Assembly: GCA_018401435.1 (NCBI GenBank)
Contig: JAGYJW010000054.1
Span: 1-46,265 of the forward strand
DNA: 46,265 bases
Source of the DNA: Deltaproteobacteria bacterium
Lineage (GTDB): Bacteria; Myxococcota_A; UBA796; UBA2385
Reading direction: 5' to 3'
The first letter of the stretch is position 1, and the number at the start of each line of letters is the position of its first letter. The notes under the pieces are model-generated. The model was not told the origin of the DNA, ran no database searches, and saw nothing but the letters and a program-made list of their open reading frames with translations. The translations under genes were made by a program, and so were the position numbers. Positions 24,938 through 32,475 of this stretch are shown piece after piece.

Positions 24938-25837
24938 CTATGGGCCCACCCAGAAAGGGCGGAGCCCCTGCACGATCAACGCATTTCGGGTGAGGGTCCA
25001 CCGCTCCGTATCCTCCACCAGTCGCCGCAGGAGCAACCCGGTGACCTGGTCGCAGACTCGACCGCTGCGGGGAGCCCGTTGGCGCTGCGACTGCACCTCT
25101 CGCAGCGCCACCAAGGCGGCGCGAATTTCGCGAGAAAGCGCCCGCTCGCATACCGCCAGTTCGCCGGGGTCGGTGGGTAGAGGACCCTCGGAAGCTCGGT
25201 GGAGGGCGGGTGGCAAGGACAGCGTCGACTGGGGGGTCCACCCTATCAGCCCGGTGAGAATCGCCCGCACCAGAATCGCCTGAAGGAAAGCCTCAAGACT
25301 GCCGTTCGGCCCAAGCGCCGGCCAGTCCATGACCAGTTGCCGGTCCCAGCACAAGCTGGAGCGGTGCAGGTTGGTAGAGAGCGCCAGCGACAAATCCAGC
25401 TGGCCCAGCCCCCGTTGGAGGGTCCAAAGGCGGGTGGCCCCATCCAACTGCAGCTGGGAGACCGGGTGGGCCAACACCGCACAGCGGGTCCCCAACAGTC
25501 CTTCCTCCAATGCAGAGAGCCACGCCCCGTCAGCGATCTCCCCAGGCTGGAGCAGCGCGACATGCCGGCCCTTGGCCTCGCGCGTGAGGCGCTCGACCTG
25601 CTCGGCCTCGCGGTCTTGCGTGGGTGCCGCCAAGCAACGAACCGACCACGCCTTGGGGAGAGTCGCCGCGAAGTCCGATACCGCTGCCCACGCGGAATCG
25701 CCAATTTGGCCGCGGTCCAAGAGCAGTTCGATGGCAACCCGGCCCTCGCTCGCAATAGAGCCCAGACTTGCCAGAACCGCCGATTCATCGGTGCCTCGCC
25801 GCAAGGCCACCACTACGGTCAGGGCGCGCTCATTCAT
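24938..25837 (-). CDS. Glycosyltransferase-like protein, divergent
   Basis: A 299-residue protein beginning MNERALTVVVALRRGTDESAV. The start resembles the first strand and helix of a GT-A fold, and HVALLQPGEIADGAWLSALEEGLL resembles the segment where family 2 glycosyltransferases have their DxD and acceptor regions. A canonical DxD is not seen, so catalytic ability is doubtful. It overlaps the upstream family 2 glycosyltransferase by 8 bp and was probably co-translated with it. It may be a degenerate partner subunit or an unrelated protein. Confidence 0.55.
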   Translation of the reverse strand: MNERALTVVVALRRGTDESAVLASLGSIASEGRVAIELLLDRGQIGDSAWAAVSDFAATLPKAWSVRCLAAPTQDREAEQVERLTREAKGRHVALLQPGEIADGAWLSALEEGLLGTRCAVLAHPVSQLQLDGATRLWTLQRGLGQLDLSLALSTNLHRSSLCWDRQLVMDWPALGPNGSLEAFLQAILVRAILTGLIGWTPQSTLSLPPALHRASEGPLPTDPGELAVCERALSREIRAALVALREVQSQRQRAPRSGRVCDQVTGLLLRRLVEDTERWTLTRNALIVQGLRPFWVGP

Positions 25838-26768
25838 GGCGGCCTTCCGCGTCCGCGCGGCTGCGGGCCCAAAGCAGTTGCCGGCCTTCCGCTTCGAGAC
25901 CGTCTCGCCTTTGACTCCACTCGAGCAACTGGTTGTAGGTCACGGAGAGAACTGCCCCATTGGCCGCGTTCAACTCGTCGTTCTGGCCCTGGGCCTGCAT
26001 CCAGAGGCGCAGCTCCCTTCTTCGATGGAGCTGTGCAGTCAGGTCGTAGGCCAGCATCGTTTCAACACGCACGCTATGGTCACCCTGAAAGTCTGCGGTC
26101 TTTAGAGTCATCTGACCCGGGTGACGGCGCCAGATGCTCAGGGGCTCGGCCAGGTAAACCATGCCGCCCAAGAGCGCGCCGCGCAGCGGCACATTGTGGT
26201 CGTGGCCCTGGGGGAGGAGTGCTGGGGGAAAGGGCCCGAAAACCTCGTAGACCTTGCGATGCCAGGAGAATGTTGCGCCCAACATCTCTTTGGTCCAGCC
26301 ATTGCTGCAGATGGTCTTCAGATCAATTCGGCCGCTCTGGCCCTTGGGAAAGAAGCGGCGCGCCCCCTCCAGGCTTCCGGTGGCCGACTCCCAGACATCG
26401 TGGGAAATCAACGCAGCCCCGGTCGCCTGCCAGGTCTCCACCACCCGCCGTACCCGGTGGGGCAAGGACACATCGTCGCCATGGGCCCGAACCTGGAAAT
26501 CGGCGCTGGCCTTTTTCACCGTCCAAACTGCGTTCGCCCCCGCCCCCACATTCTCCGCCTGCCGATGCGTGATCACCCGGTGCGGCCCCCGATAGGCACC
26601 CACCACCTCCTGAATCACATCCCAGGTGCCATCGGGTGAGCAGTCGTCCGAGATCACGATCTCGAGGTTGGGCCAGTCCTGGGCCAGGGCGGCCTCGACC
26701 GCCTCGCGCACGAAGGCCTCGTGCTTGTAGGTGGTCATCACGAAGGAGATGAGCGGGGGCTCGGACAT
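25830..26768 (-). CDS. Family 2 glycosyltransferase
   Basis: A 312-residue GT-A enzyme starting at ATG 26768: ISFVMTTYKHEAFVREAVEA, then LEIVISDDCSPDGTWD (nucleotide-binding Asp pair), QVRAHGDDVSLPHRV (DDV as the DxD-type metal site) and LLPQGHDHNVPLRGALLGG (catalytic region with HDH). It probably transfers a sugar during surface glycan assembly at the inner face of the membrane; no membrane segment is present. It is first of a two-gene leftward set. Confidence 0.88.
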   Translation of the reverse strand: MSEPPLISFVMTTYKHEAFVREAVEAALAQDWPNLEIVISDDCSPDGTWDVIQEVVGAYRGPHRVITHRQAENVGAGANAVWTVKKASADFQVRAHGDDVSLPHRVRRVVETWQATGAALISHDVWESATGSLEGARRFFPKGQSGRIDLKTICSNGWTKEMLGATFSWHRKVYEVFGPFPPALLPQGHDHNVPLRGALLGGMVYLAEPLSIWRRHPGQMTLKTADFQGDHSVRVETMLAYDLTAQLHRRRELRLWMQAQGQNDELNAANGAVLSVTYNQLLEWSQRRDGLEAEGRQLLWARSRADAEGRHE

Positions 26769-26987
26769 CTGCGCGGCCTCGCGGTGCTGGAGCGCCCCTT
26801 AGCCTAATGGACGCGGGGCCCTGCGTCCGCCCCCCCTCTGCCCCGCGATGGAAATCCGAGAGAAGCCGAGGATCTCCCGTCGAGGTGGGCCATGTCGGAG
26901 GGCGGCTGGCCCCGGGCACCTGCACCGGTGCAGGCTGTGCGGGTCCGCCCGGATGGGCCGGCCTCACCCCCACGAGATGGAGCCCCC

Positions 26988-27512
26988 ATGGACCCCCTCA
27001 TCGGTCAACTCATGCTCTTCGCTGGAAACTTCGCCCCACGCGGCTGGGCCCTCTGCGACGGCCAGCTGCTGGCCATCAGCGCCAATACTGCCCTCTTCAG
27101 CATCCTGGGCACCACCTATGGCGGCGACGGGCGCACCACCTTTGCGCTGCCGGACCTGCGCGGCCGCGCGCCGGTTCACGCCGGCACCGGGCCGGGCCTC
27201 TCTGCCATCCAGCTGGGCGAGAAGGGGGGCCACGAGTCCCTCACCCTGACCGCGGCCAACCTGCCCAGCCACAACCACAGCCTGAATGTAGACAACAGCG
27301 CTGGCGAGCAACGCAACCCCGCCAACAACGTGCTGGGCCTGGAGGCCGCCGCCCCCCGCACCCGCGGCTACAGCGACGGCGCGGTCAATGCGAGCATGCG
27401 GGCGGACGCCATCGGCAACACCGGGGGCGGCCAGCCGGTCAGCCTGCGCGACCCCTACCTGGCGATGAACTGGTGCATCGCCCTGCAGGGCGTCTTCCCC
27501 AGCCGAGGCTGA
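26988..27512 (+). CDS. Phage tail-collar / microcystin-dependent-like protein
   Basis: A 174-residue protein starting at ATG 26988 (GGAG upstream). FAPRGWALCDGQLLAIS, ALFSILGTTYGGDGRTTFAL, PDLRGRAP and NLPSHNHSLNV are the hallmark of the tail-collar domain. YLAMNWCIALQGVFPSRG is the usual C-terminal end. Stand-alone bacterial copies are common in predatory and soil bacteria and may be structural parts of tail-like particles or secreted proteins. No other phage genes are nearby. The upstream 219 bp (26769-26987) hold nothing else definite. Confidence 0.85.
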   Translation: MDPLIGQLMLFAGNFAPRGWALCDGQLLAISANTALFSILGTTYGGDGRTTFALPDLRGRAPVHAGTGPGLSAIQLGEKGGHESLTLTAANLPSHNHSLNVDNSAGEQRNPANNVLGLEAAAPRTRGYSDGAVNASMRADAIGNTGGGQPVSLRDPYLAMNWCIALQGVFPSRG

Positions 27513-27676
27513 ACGTTCCACCCTGACACGCTACCGTGTCAGCGCGAGCGCCGGGCTGGGGTCGCCGGAGTCGGCCCCAGCCTGAGAACGCGCAGGGAGC
27601 GCTTATTCCCGTGCGCATGGGGCCGCTGGCACGGGCCTTGCTCCAAGGGTTGGCATCCACACCAACGGAGCCTCCC

Positions 27677-28489
27677 ATGCGCACCTCCCTGCTGACCGCC
27701 TTCGCCCTCTCCTTCACCGTCGCCTGCGCCACCCAGCCGGCCCCCAGCTTCCAGGCCGATGGCCTGGCAGAGCCCGCCACCCAGCCCGACCTCGACCTGC
27801 CGATGATCGACGGCGCGCCGCCGGTCAACGATCCCCGGGATCGCACCGGGGCGGGCGACTGGGAGCTGAACGAGGCCGGCAGCTGCGGCGATGTGCAGCA
27901 CGCCTTCTGGCTGGTGGTGGAGAAGGGTGACTCGGTCGAGAGCCGCCTGGTGATGGGCGATGCCGACCTGCGCTGCGGCGACCTCATCAACCACGAGCAG
28001 AAGATGGACGCGGCCCGGCGCGACCTGACCGCCGCCATCGAAGGGGCCGCGCCCGCCCAGGTCTGCGAGGCCCTCAAGACCAACCTGCGGGCCCAGGCCG
28101 ACGCCCAGGCCGAGCTGGCCCCCGCCGGCAGCTGCAGCCTGAGCGGTGACCTGTCCGACAGCGAAGGCAGCACCACCCTGGAGATCTCCGACCCCGACTT
28201 CCTCTACGGGGTGGCCGAGGGCCTGGGCGACTGCGCCGAGATCAAGACCGTGGAGACCCTGTTGGCGCGCCTGCAGCGGGCCCAGGCCCATGGCCCGGAC
28301 AACGCCCCGGCGCGGCCGGCCCAGTGGGTGGACAGCGGCGCGGGCGCAGTTCAGGTGCTGGTCTACGGCGACCTCTTGCTGGTGCAGGGGACGGGCATGG
28401 AGCTGGAGCCCGCGGGGGGTGGTCTCGCCACCGACCTGGACTTCGAGGCGGAGGCCCCCCGCTGCGTGGTGCACCTGCCCAAGGATTGA
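27677..28489 (+). CDS. Lipoprotein of unknown function
   Basis: A 270-residue protein with a signal ending in TVAC, then a Pro/Asp-rich linker and a mixed domain with six or so Cys after the signal (AGSCGDVQHAFW, ADLRCGDL, AQVCEAL, GSCSLSGDL, GDCAEIK, PRCVVHL), suggesting disulfides in an exported protein. No known domain recognised. It starts at ATG 27677. The 164 bp upstream carry no clear signal, and pheS follows 68 bp later. Confidence 0.7.
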   Translation: MRTSLLTAFALSFTVACATQPAPSFQADGLAEPATQPDLDLPMIDGAPPVNDPRDRTGAGDWELNEAGSCGDVQHAFWLVVEKGDSVESRLVMGDADLRCGDLINHEQKMDAARRDLTAAIEGAAPAQVCEALKTNLRAQADAQAELAPAGSCSLSGDLSDSEGSTTLEISDPDFLYGVAEGLGDCAEIKTVETLLARLQRAQAHGPDNAPARPAQWVDSGAGAVQVLVYGDLLLVQGTGMELEPAGGGLATDLDFEAEAPRCVVHLPKD

Positions 28490-28557
28490 GGCGCCGGCCG
28501 GGGGCCTCGCCGGGGCTCGACCCTGGCGTTAGGCCCCCGGGTCACCCCGAGGAGCCC

Positions 28558-29586
28558 ATGGCCATCGAAGAGCTGGAGGCCTACCGCGGCCGCGCCCTGG
28601 ACGCGCTTTCGGCCGTGTCCGACCCCGCCTCCTTGGAGGCCTGGTACCGCGCGCACCTCGCCCCTTCGGGCGAGGCCAACACCTGGAAGCGCAGCATCGG
28701 CCAGCAGCCCAAGGACGAGCGAAAGGCCTTCGGGCAGGCCATCAACGAGGTGGGAGCCGCCCTGGCCGACGCCTATGCCGCCCGCCAGGCCGCCGTCGCC
28801 CAGGCTGAATTGCAGCGCCGCCTGGTGCAAGAGGCGGTGGACGTCACCCTGCCCGCCCGGGCCCGCCGCGCGGGCGGCTTGCATCCTTCGGTCATCGCCC
28901 TGCGCCAGATCGCCGACGTCTTCTGCCAGATGGGCTTTACGGTCTTCGAGTCGCCCCATGTCGAGACCGACTACTACAATTTCGAAGCCGCCAACATGCC
29001 GCCGCACCACCCGGCGCGGGACATGCAAGACACCTTCTTCACCACCGACGGCCAGGTGTTGCGCACCCACACCACCTCGGGCCAGGTGCGGGCCATGCGT
29101 TGCCTGGGGCCGGGCCCCATCCGCGTGATCCTGCCGGGGCTCTGCTACCGCAACGAAGACGTCACCACCCGCTCCGAGATGCAGTTCCACCAGGTCGAGG
29201 GCCTGCTGGTGGGGCCGACGGTGCGCATGAGCGACCTCAAGGGCATCCTGATGGCCTATGCCCGCGCCATGTTCGGGCCCGACCAGGATGTGCGGCTTCG
29301 GGGCTCCTATTTCCCCTTCACCGAGCCCAGCGTCGAGGTGGACATCCGCTGCACCTTGTGTGGGGGCGACGGCTGTCGAGTCTGCAAATACACCGGCTGG
29401 CTGGAGATTGGCGGCGCGGGCCAGGTGCACCCCGTCGTACTCGGCCACGGCGGCTATGATCCGGCAAAGAACCGTGGCATCGCCTTTGGCCTGGGCATCG
29501 AGCGCATGCTGATGCTGCGCCATGGCATCGACGACATCCGTCATTTCTTCCGAAACGACCTTCGTTTCCTCGCCAACTTCCGCTGA
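28558..29586 (+). CDS. pheS: Phenylalanine-tRNA ligase alpha subunit
   Basis: A 342-residue class II synthetase subunit starting at ATG 28558 with GAGGAG just before it. It has an N-terminal coiled coil, then the catalytic core: GLHPSVIALRQIADVFCQMGF, the Phe-binding and motif 2 region (TTSGQVRAMRC, LPGLCYRNEDVTTRSEMQFH) and motif 3 (GIAFGLGIERMLMLRHGIDD). Loads tRNA-Phe with phenylalanine as an alpha2beta2 enzyme together with PheT, which is encoded 12 bp downstream. Normal length and no defects seen. A CTLCGGDGCRVCK segment in place of a plain loop looks like a Cys cluster present in many bacterial PheS proteins. Confidence 0.97.
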   Translation: MAIEELEAYRGRALDALSAVSDPASLEAWYRAHLAPSGEANTWKRSIGQQPKDERKAFGQAINEVGAALADAYAARQAAVAQAELQRRLVQEAVDVTLPARARRAGGLHPSVIALRQIADVFCQMGFTVFESPHVETDYYNFEAANMPPHHPARDMQDTFFTTDGQVLRTHTTSGQVRAMRCLGPGPIRVILPGLCYRNEDVTTRSEMQFHQVEGLLVGPTVRMSDLKGILMAYARAMFGPDQDVRLRGSYFPFTEPSVEVDIRCTLCGGDGCRVCKYTGWLEIGGAGQVHPVVLGHGGYDPAKNRGIAFGLGIERMLMLRHGIDDIRHFFRNDLRFLANFR

Positions 29587-29598
29587 ACGGGGCCCCCC

Positions 29599-32079
29599 AT
29601 GCGCGTACCCCTCTCCTGGCTGGGGCGTCACGTCGACATCGACGGCGTGTCGGTCGATGAACTCTCTGAGCAGCTCACCTTTGCCGGCGCCGAGATCGAG
29701 CACGTCGACCGCATCGGCGCCTTGTCCCCCGACGCCGTGCTGGGCCGCATCCTGTCGGTGGAGGCCCCCCGGCCCGATCTTCGCTATTTCTTGGTGGAGG
29801 TGGGCCGCGGCGACCCGGTCACTGTGGTCAGCAAGGCCCCCAACCTGCTGGATGCCGCCGCCGGCACCGCCATCGCCGTGGCCTTGCCCGGGGTCAGCGT
29901 CTTCACCCGCAAGGACGACGGCAGCCTCGCCCTCAAGGCCGTCAGCGCCAAAGAGACCTGGGGCCGCCTATCCCAGGCCGTGGGCTGCTCGGACTTCGAG
30001 CTGGGCATCGGCCCCGATCACGGCGGCGTGCGGGTCCTGGACAGCAAGGCCGCGCCGGGCACGCCGGTGTCGCAGCTGGTCGCCCTGCCCGAGGGTAGCC
30101 CCGCCGACTGCGTGCTCACCCTGGCCATCCTGCCCAATATCGCCCGCTGCCAGAGCGTCCTGGGCGTGGCCCGCGAGGTGGGCGCCCTCCGCAGCGCCCC
30201 CACCCGTCTCGACGTGAAAGAAGCGCAGCTGGACTTCATCTCGGACGAGGCCCTCAACCCCACCAGCGACGATGCTGCACTCTGCGATCGCTTCGCCGTG
30301 GCCCTGGTGCAAGGCGTGGTGGTGGGTCCCTCGCCGGAGTGGATGCAGGCCCGCCTGTTGGCCGCCGGCCTTCAGCCCATCAACAATGTGGTGGACGCCA
30401 GCAATTTCGTGATGGTGGAGCTGGGCCAGCCCACCCACGCCTATGACGCCGACCGGCTGCCCTCGCTCAAGCTGCATGTGCGGCCAAGCGGGCCGGATGA
30501 GGCCTTCAAGCCCCTGACCGCCGATGACGACGCCCCGGCCAGCCTGCTGCCCGGCGGCCTGCCCCTGATCGTGAGCAATGGGCAGCCCGTGGCCCAGGCC
30601 GGCGTGATGGGTGGCTTCGAGACCCAGGTGACCGAAAGCAGCACCCGCCTGCTGCTGGAGTCCGCCCACTTCGACCCCATCGCCGTGCGCCGCAGCCAGG
30701 CCGCCACCCTGACCTATAGCGAGTCTTCGGCCCGCTTCTCGCGGGGTACGGACCCCGCCGGGGTCGAGCGCGCCATCCGCCGCATCCTGGCCCTGCTCTC
30801 CGAGACCTGCCCCGACTTGCAGGTGGTGGGCACGGGCCTGTGGGCGCCGGTGCCCCTGCCGCAGCGCTCCATTGTGTTGGATGCCGACCAACTCAACGCC
30901 GCCCTGGGCCTCGACCTGCCACGCCCCCGCATCGCCGAGCTGCTCAAGCGGGCGGGCTTTGGCCTGGACGCAGAGACGGCGGAGGGGCCCTGGACGGTGT
31001 CGGTGCCCAGCTTCCGCGGCGATGTGGAGGGCCCCCACGACCTGCACGAGGAGGTGGCGCGCCTGGAGGGCTATGACCGCATGCCCGCCACCATGCCCGT
31101 CGAGCCCGTGCCCCAGCGCCCCCAGCCTCGGGACACCGTCCTGCGCCGGCAGCTCGAAGATGCGCTGGTGGCGGCCGGTCTCCACCAGACGGTCAGCTAT
31201 AGCCTGACCAGCCCCGAAGCCGAAGACCGGCTCTTTGCCGGCCTGCAGGAAGCGCCCGAGCGCGCCTATACCACCCTGCTCAACCCCACCTCCCAAGAGC
31301 GCCGGGTGATGCGGCGAAGCCTGCTGGGCCACCTGGTCGAGCACGCCCGGGACAACCTGCGCCACGGCGACGCCGCCCACCTCTTCGAGATCGGGCCGGT
31401 CTTTCACCCCGAGGCCAGCACCGATGTGGACGGCCTGCCCGCCGAGCCGCTGATGCTGGCGGTGGTGATGGTGGGGGCCGCGCACCCGGCCACCCTGCAC
31501 GCGCCCCAGCCGCCCGCCGTGGACTTCTTTGACCTGGCGGCCGCCTTGGACCAGGCCCTGGGCGCCTTGCACGCCGGCGGGCTGAGCCGCAGCCCGACGC
31601 GGCGGCGCTCCTACCACCCGCGCATCTGCGGCGCGCTCTCGCTGAATGGGCAGCCCATCGGGCACCTGGGCGCCTTGCACCCGGCGGTGGCCACGGCCTT
31701 CGACCTGGATGGCCGGCAGATCCTGGCGGCAGAGATCCGCCTGGAACCGGTTCTTTCCGCGGCGTCGGACAGCTTCTTTGCCCCGGGGCCGCCCCGCTTC
31801 CCGGGCATCGACCTGGACCTGTCCTTGCTGATGGACGGGTCGGTCACGGCAGGCGCGGTGCTGGATGTGGCCCGTCAGGCGGGGGGCCCGCTGCTGCAGG
31901 GGCTCACCGTCTTTGACGTCTATCGGGGCAAGGGCGTGCCCGCCGGGCAGCAGGCCCTGGGGCTGCGCCTGCAGGTGCGCGACGACGCCCGCACCTTGCG
32001 CATGGAGGAGGCCGAGGCCGTGCGCGACGCCGTGGTGGCCGCCCTGGGCGCCGCCCTGCAGGCCAGCCTGCGGGGCTGA
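29599..32079 (+). CDS. pheT: Phenylalanine-tRNA ligase beta subunit
   Basis: An 826-residue protein starting at ATG 29599. An N-terminal EMAP-like tRNA-binding domain (about residues 40-150, ILSVEAPRPDLRYFLVEVG) is followed by the B3/B4 region (ADGLQPI-like AAGLQPINNVVDASNFVM) with its editing site, the B5 domain, the catalytic-like core, and the anticodon-binding FDX-ACB domain at the end (FPGIDLDLSLL to LQVRDDARTLRMEEAEAV). It forms the heterotetramer with PheS and removes misacylated Tyr. Length and order are normal. The gene ends 27 bp before the convergent metal-binding lipoprotein gene. Confidence 0.97.
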   Translation: MRVPLSWLGRHVDIDGVSVDELSEQLTFAGAEIEHVDRIGALSPDAVLGRILSVEAPRPDLRYFLVEVGRGDPVTVVSKAPNLLDAAAGTAIAVALPGVSVFTRKDDGSLALKAVSAKETWGRLSQAVGCSDFELGIGPDHGGVRVLDSKAAPGTPVSQLVALPEGSPADCVLTLAILPNIARCQSVLGVAREVGALRSAPTRLDVKEAQLDFISDEALNPTSDDAALCDRFAVALVQGVVVGPSPEWMQARLLAAGLQPINNVVDASNFVMVELGQPTHAYDADRLPSLKLHVRPSGPDEAFKPLTADDDAPASLLPGGLPLIVSNGQPVAQAGVMGGFETQVTESSTRLLLESAHFDPIAVRRSQAATLTYSESSARFSRGTDPAGVERAIRRILALLSETCPDLQVVGTGLWAPVPLPQRSIVLDADQLNAALGLDLPRPRIAELLKRAGFGLDAETAEGPWTVSVPSFRGDVEGPHDLHEEVARLEGYDRMPATMPVEPVPQRPQPRDTVLRRQLEDALVAAGLHQTVSYSLTSPEAEDRLFAGLQEAPERAYTTLLNPTSQERRVMRRSLLGHLVEHARDNLRHGDAAHLFEIGPVFHPEASTDVDGLPAEPLMLAVVMVGAAHPATLHAPQPPAVDFFDLAAALDQALGALHAGGLSRSPTRRRSYHPRICGALSLNGQPIGHLGALHPAVATAFDLDGRQILAAEIRLEPVLSAASDSFFAPGPPRFPGIDLDLSLLMDGSVTAGAVLDVARQAGGPLLQGLTVFDVYRGKGVPAGQQALGLRLQVRDDARTLRMEEAEAVRDAVVAALGAALQASLRG

Positions 32080-32106
32080 GCTTGGGGGGCCACCAGGCGC
32101 CGTCGC

Positions 32107-32475
32107 TCAGTGACCGTGCCCGTCGCCTTCCTGCTTGCTGCCGTCGGGGTGCGCCTCGCCGGCGTGGGCGCCCTCGTGGCCCTCCATGCCCATGCCCGCC
32201 GCCGGTGCGGCCGCGCCCTCGGCCATGGGGGTCGCGTTCATCTTCATGCCGCAGGTGCCGCAGCTCTGGTCGGGTTGGGTCGAGGTCTGGTCCGCATGCA
32301 TCGGACAGGCGTAGCCGACCACGTCGCCATGCTGGGCGGCGTGCGCGCCTTCCATCGGCGCGGCAACGGGCCGGGGGGTGGTCGCGGTGGGGGCCGGCGG
32401 GGCAGCCGGGGGCGCAGGGCTGGGCGCATCGTCGCAAGCGGCGAGCAGGATCAAGGCGCAGAGGGTGAATCTCAT
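32107..32475 (-). CDS. Small metal-binding lipoprotein of the copper-export locus
   Basis: A 122-residue protein with signal MRFTLCALILLAAC, a Pro/Ala linker and a heavy-metal-binding domain YACPMHADQTS...SCGTCGMKM (CPMH then CxxCGM). The C-terminus is rich in Met, His and Gly, ending GDGHGH. It probably binds Cu(I)/Ag(I) in the periplasm and may hand it to the RND pump. ATG 32475 overlaps the cusA-like stop (ATGA), so it is the last gene of the leftward operon. Confidence 0.8.
   Translation of the reverse strand: MRFTLCALILLAACDDAPSPAPPAAPPAPTATTPRPVAAPMEGAHAAQHGDVVGYACPMHADQTSTQPDQSCGTCGMKMNATPMAEGAAAPAAGMGMEGHEGAHAGEAHPDGSKQEGDGHGH

Noticed and set aside
26988..27512. Tail-collar gene considered as evidence of a prophage
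   Set aside because: No capsid, portal, terminase, integrase or lysis gene is nearby; stand-alone collar-domain genes are common in bacteria.
29968..31680. Long leftward open frame inside pheT
   Set aside because: Antisense shadow of a well-conserved synthetase subunit.
32074..32117. CTGAGC / GCTCAG pair between pheT and the lipoprotein gene considered as a bidirectional terminator
   Set aside because: Only six base pairs with a loop of over 20 bases and no T run; too weak to call.
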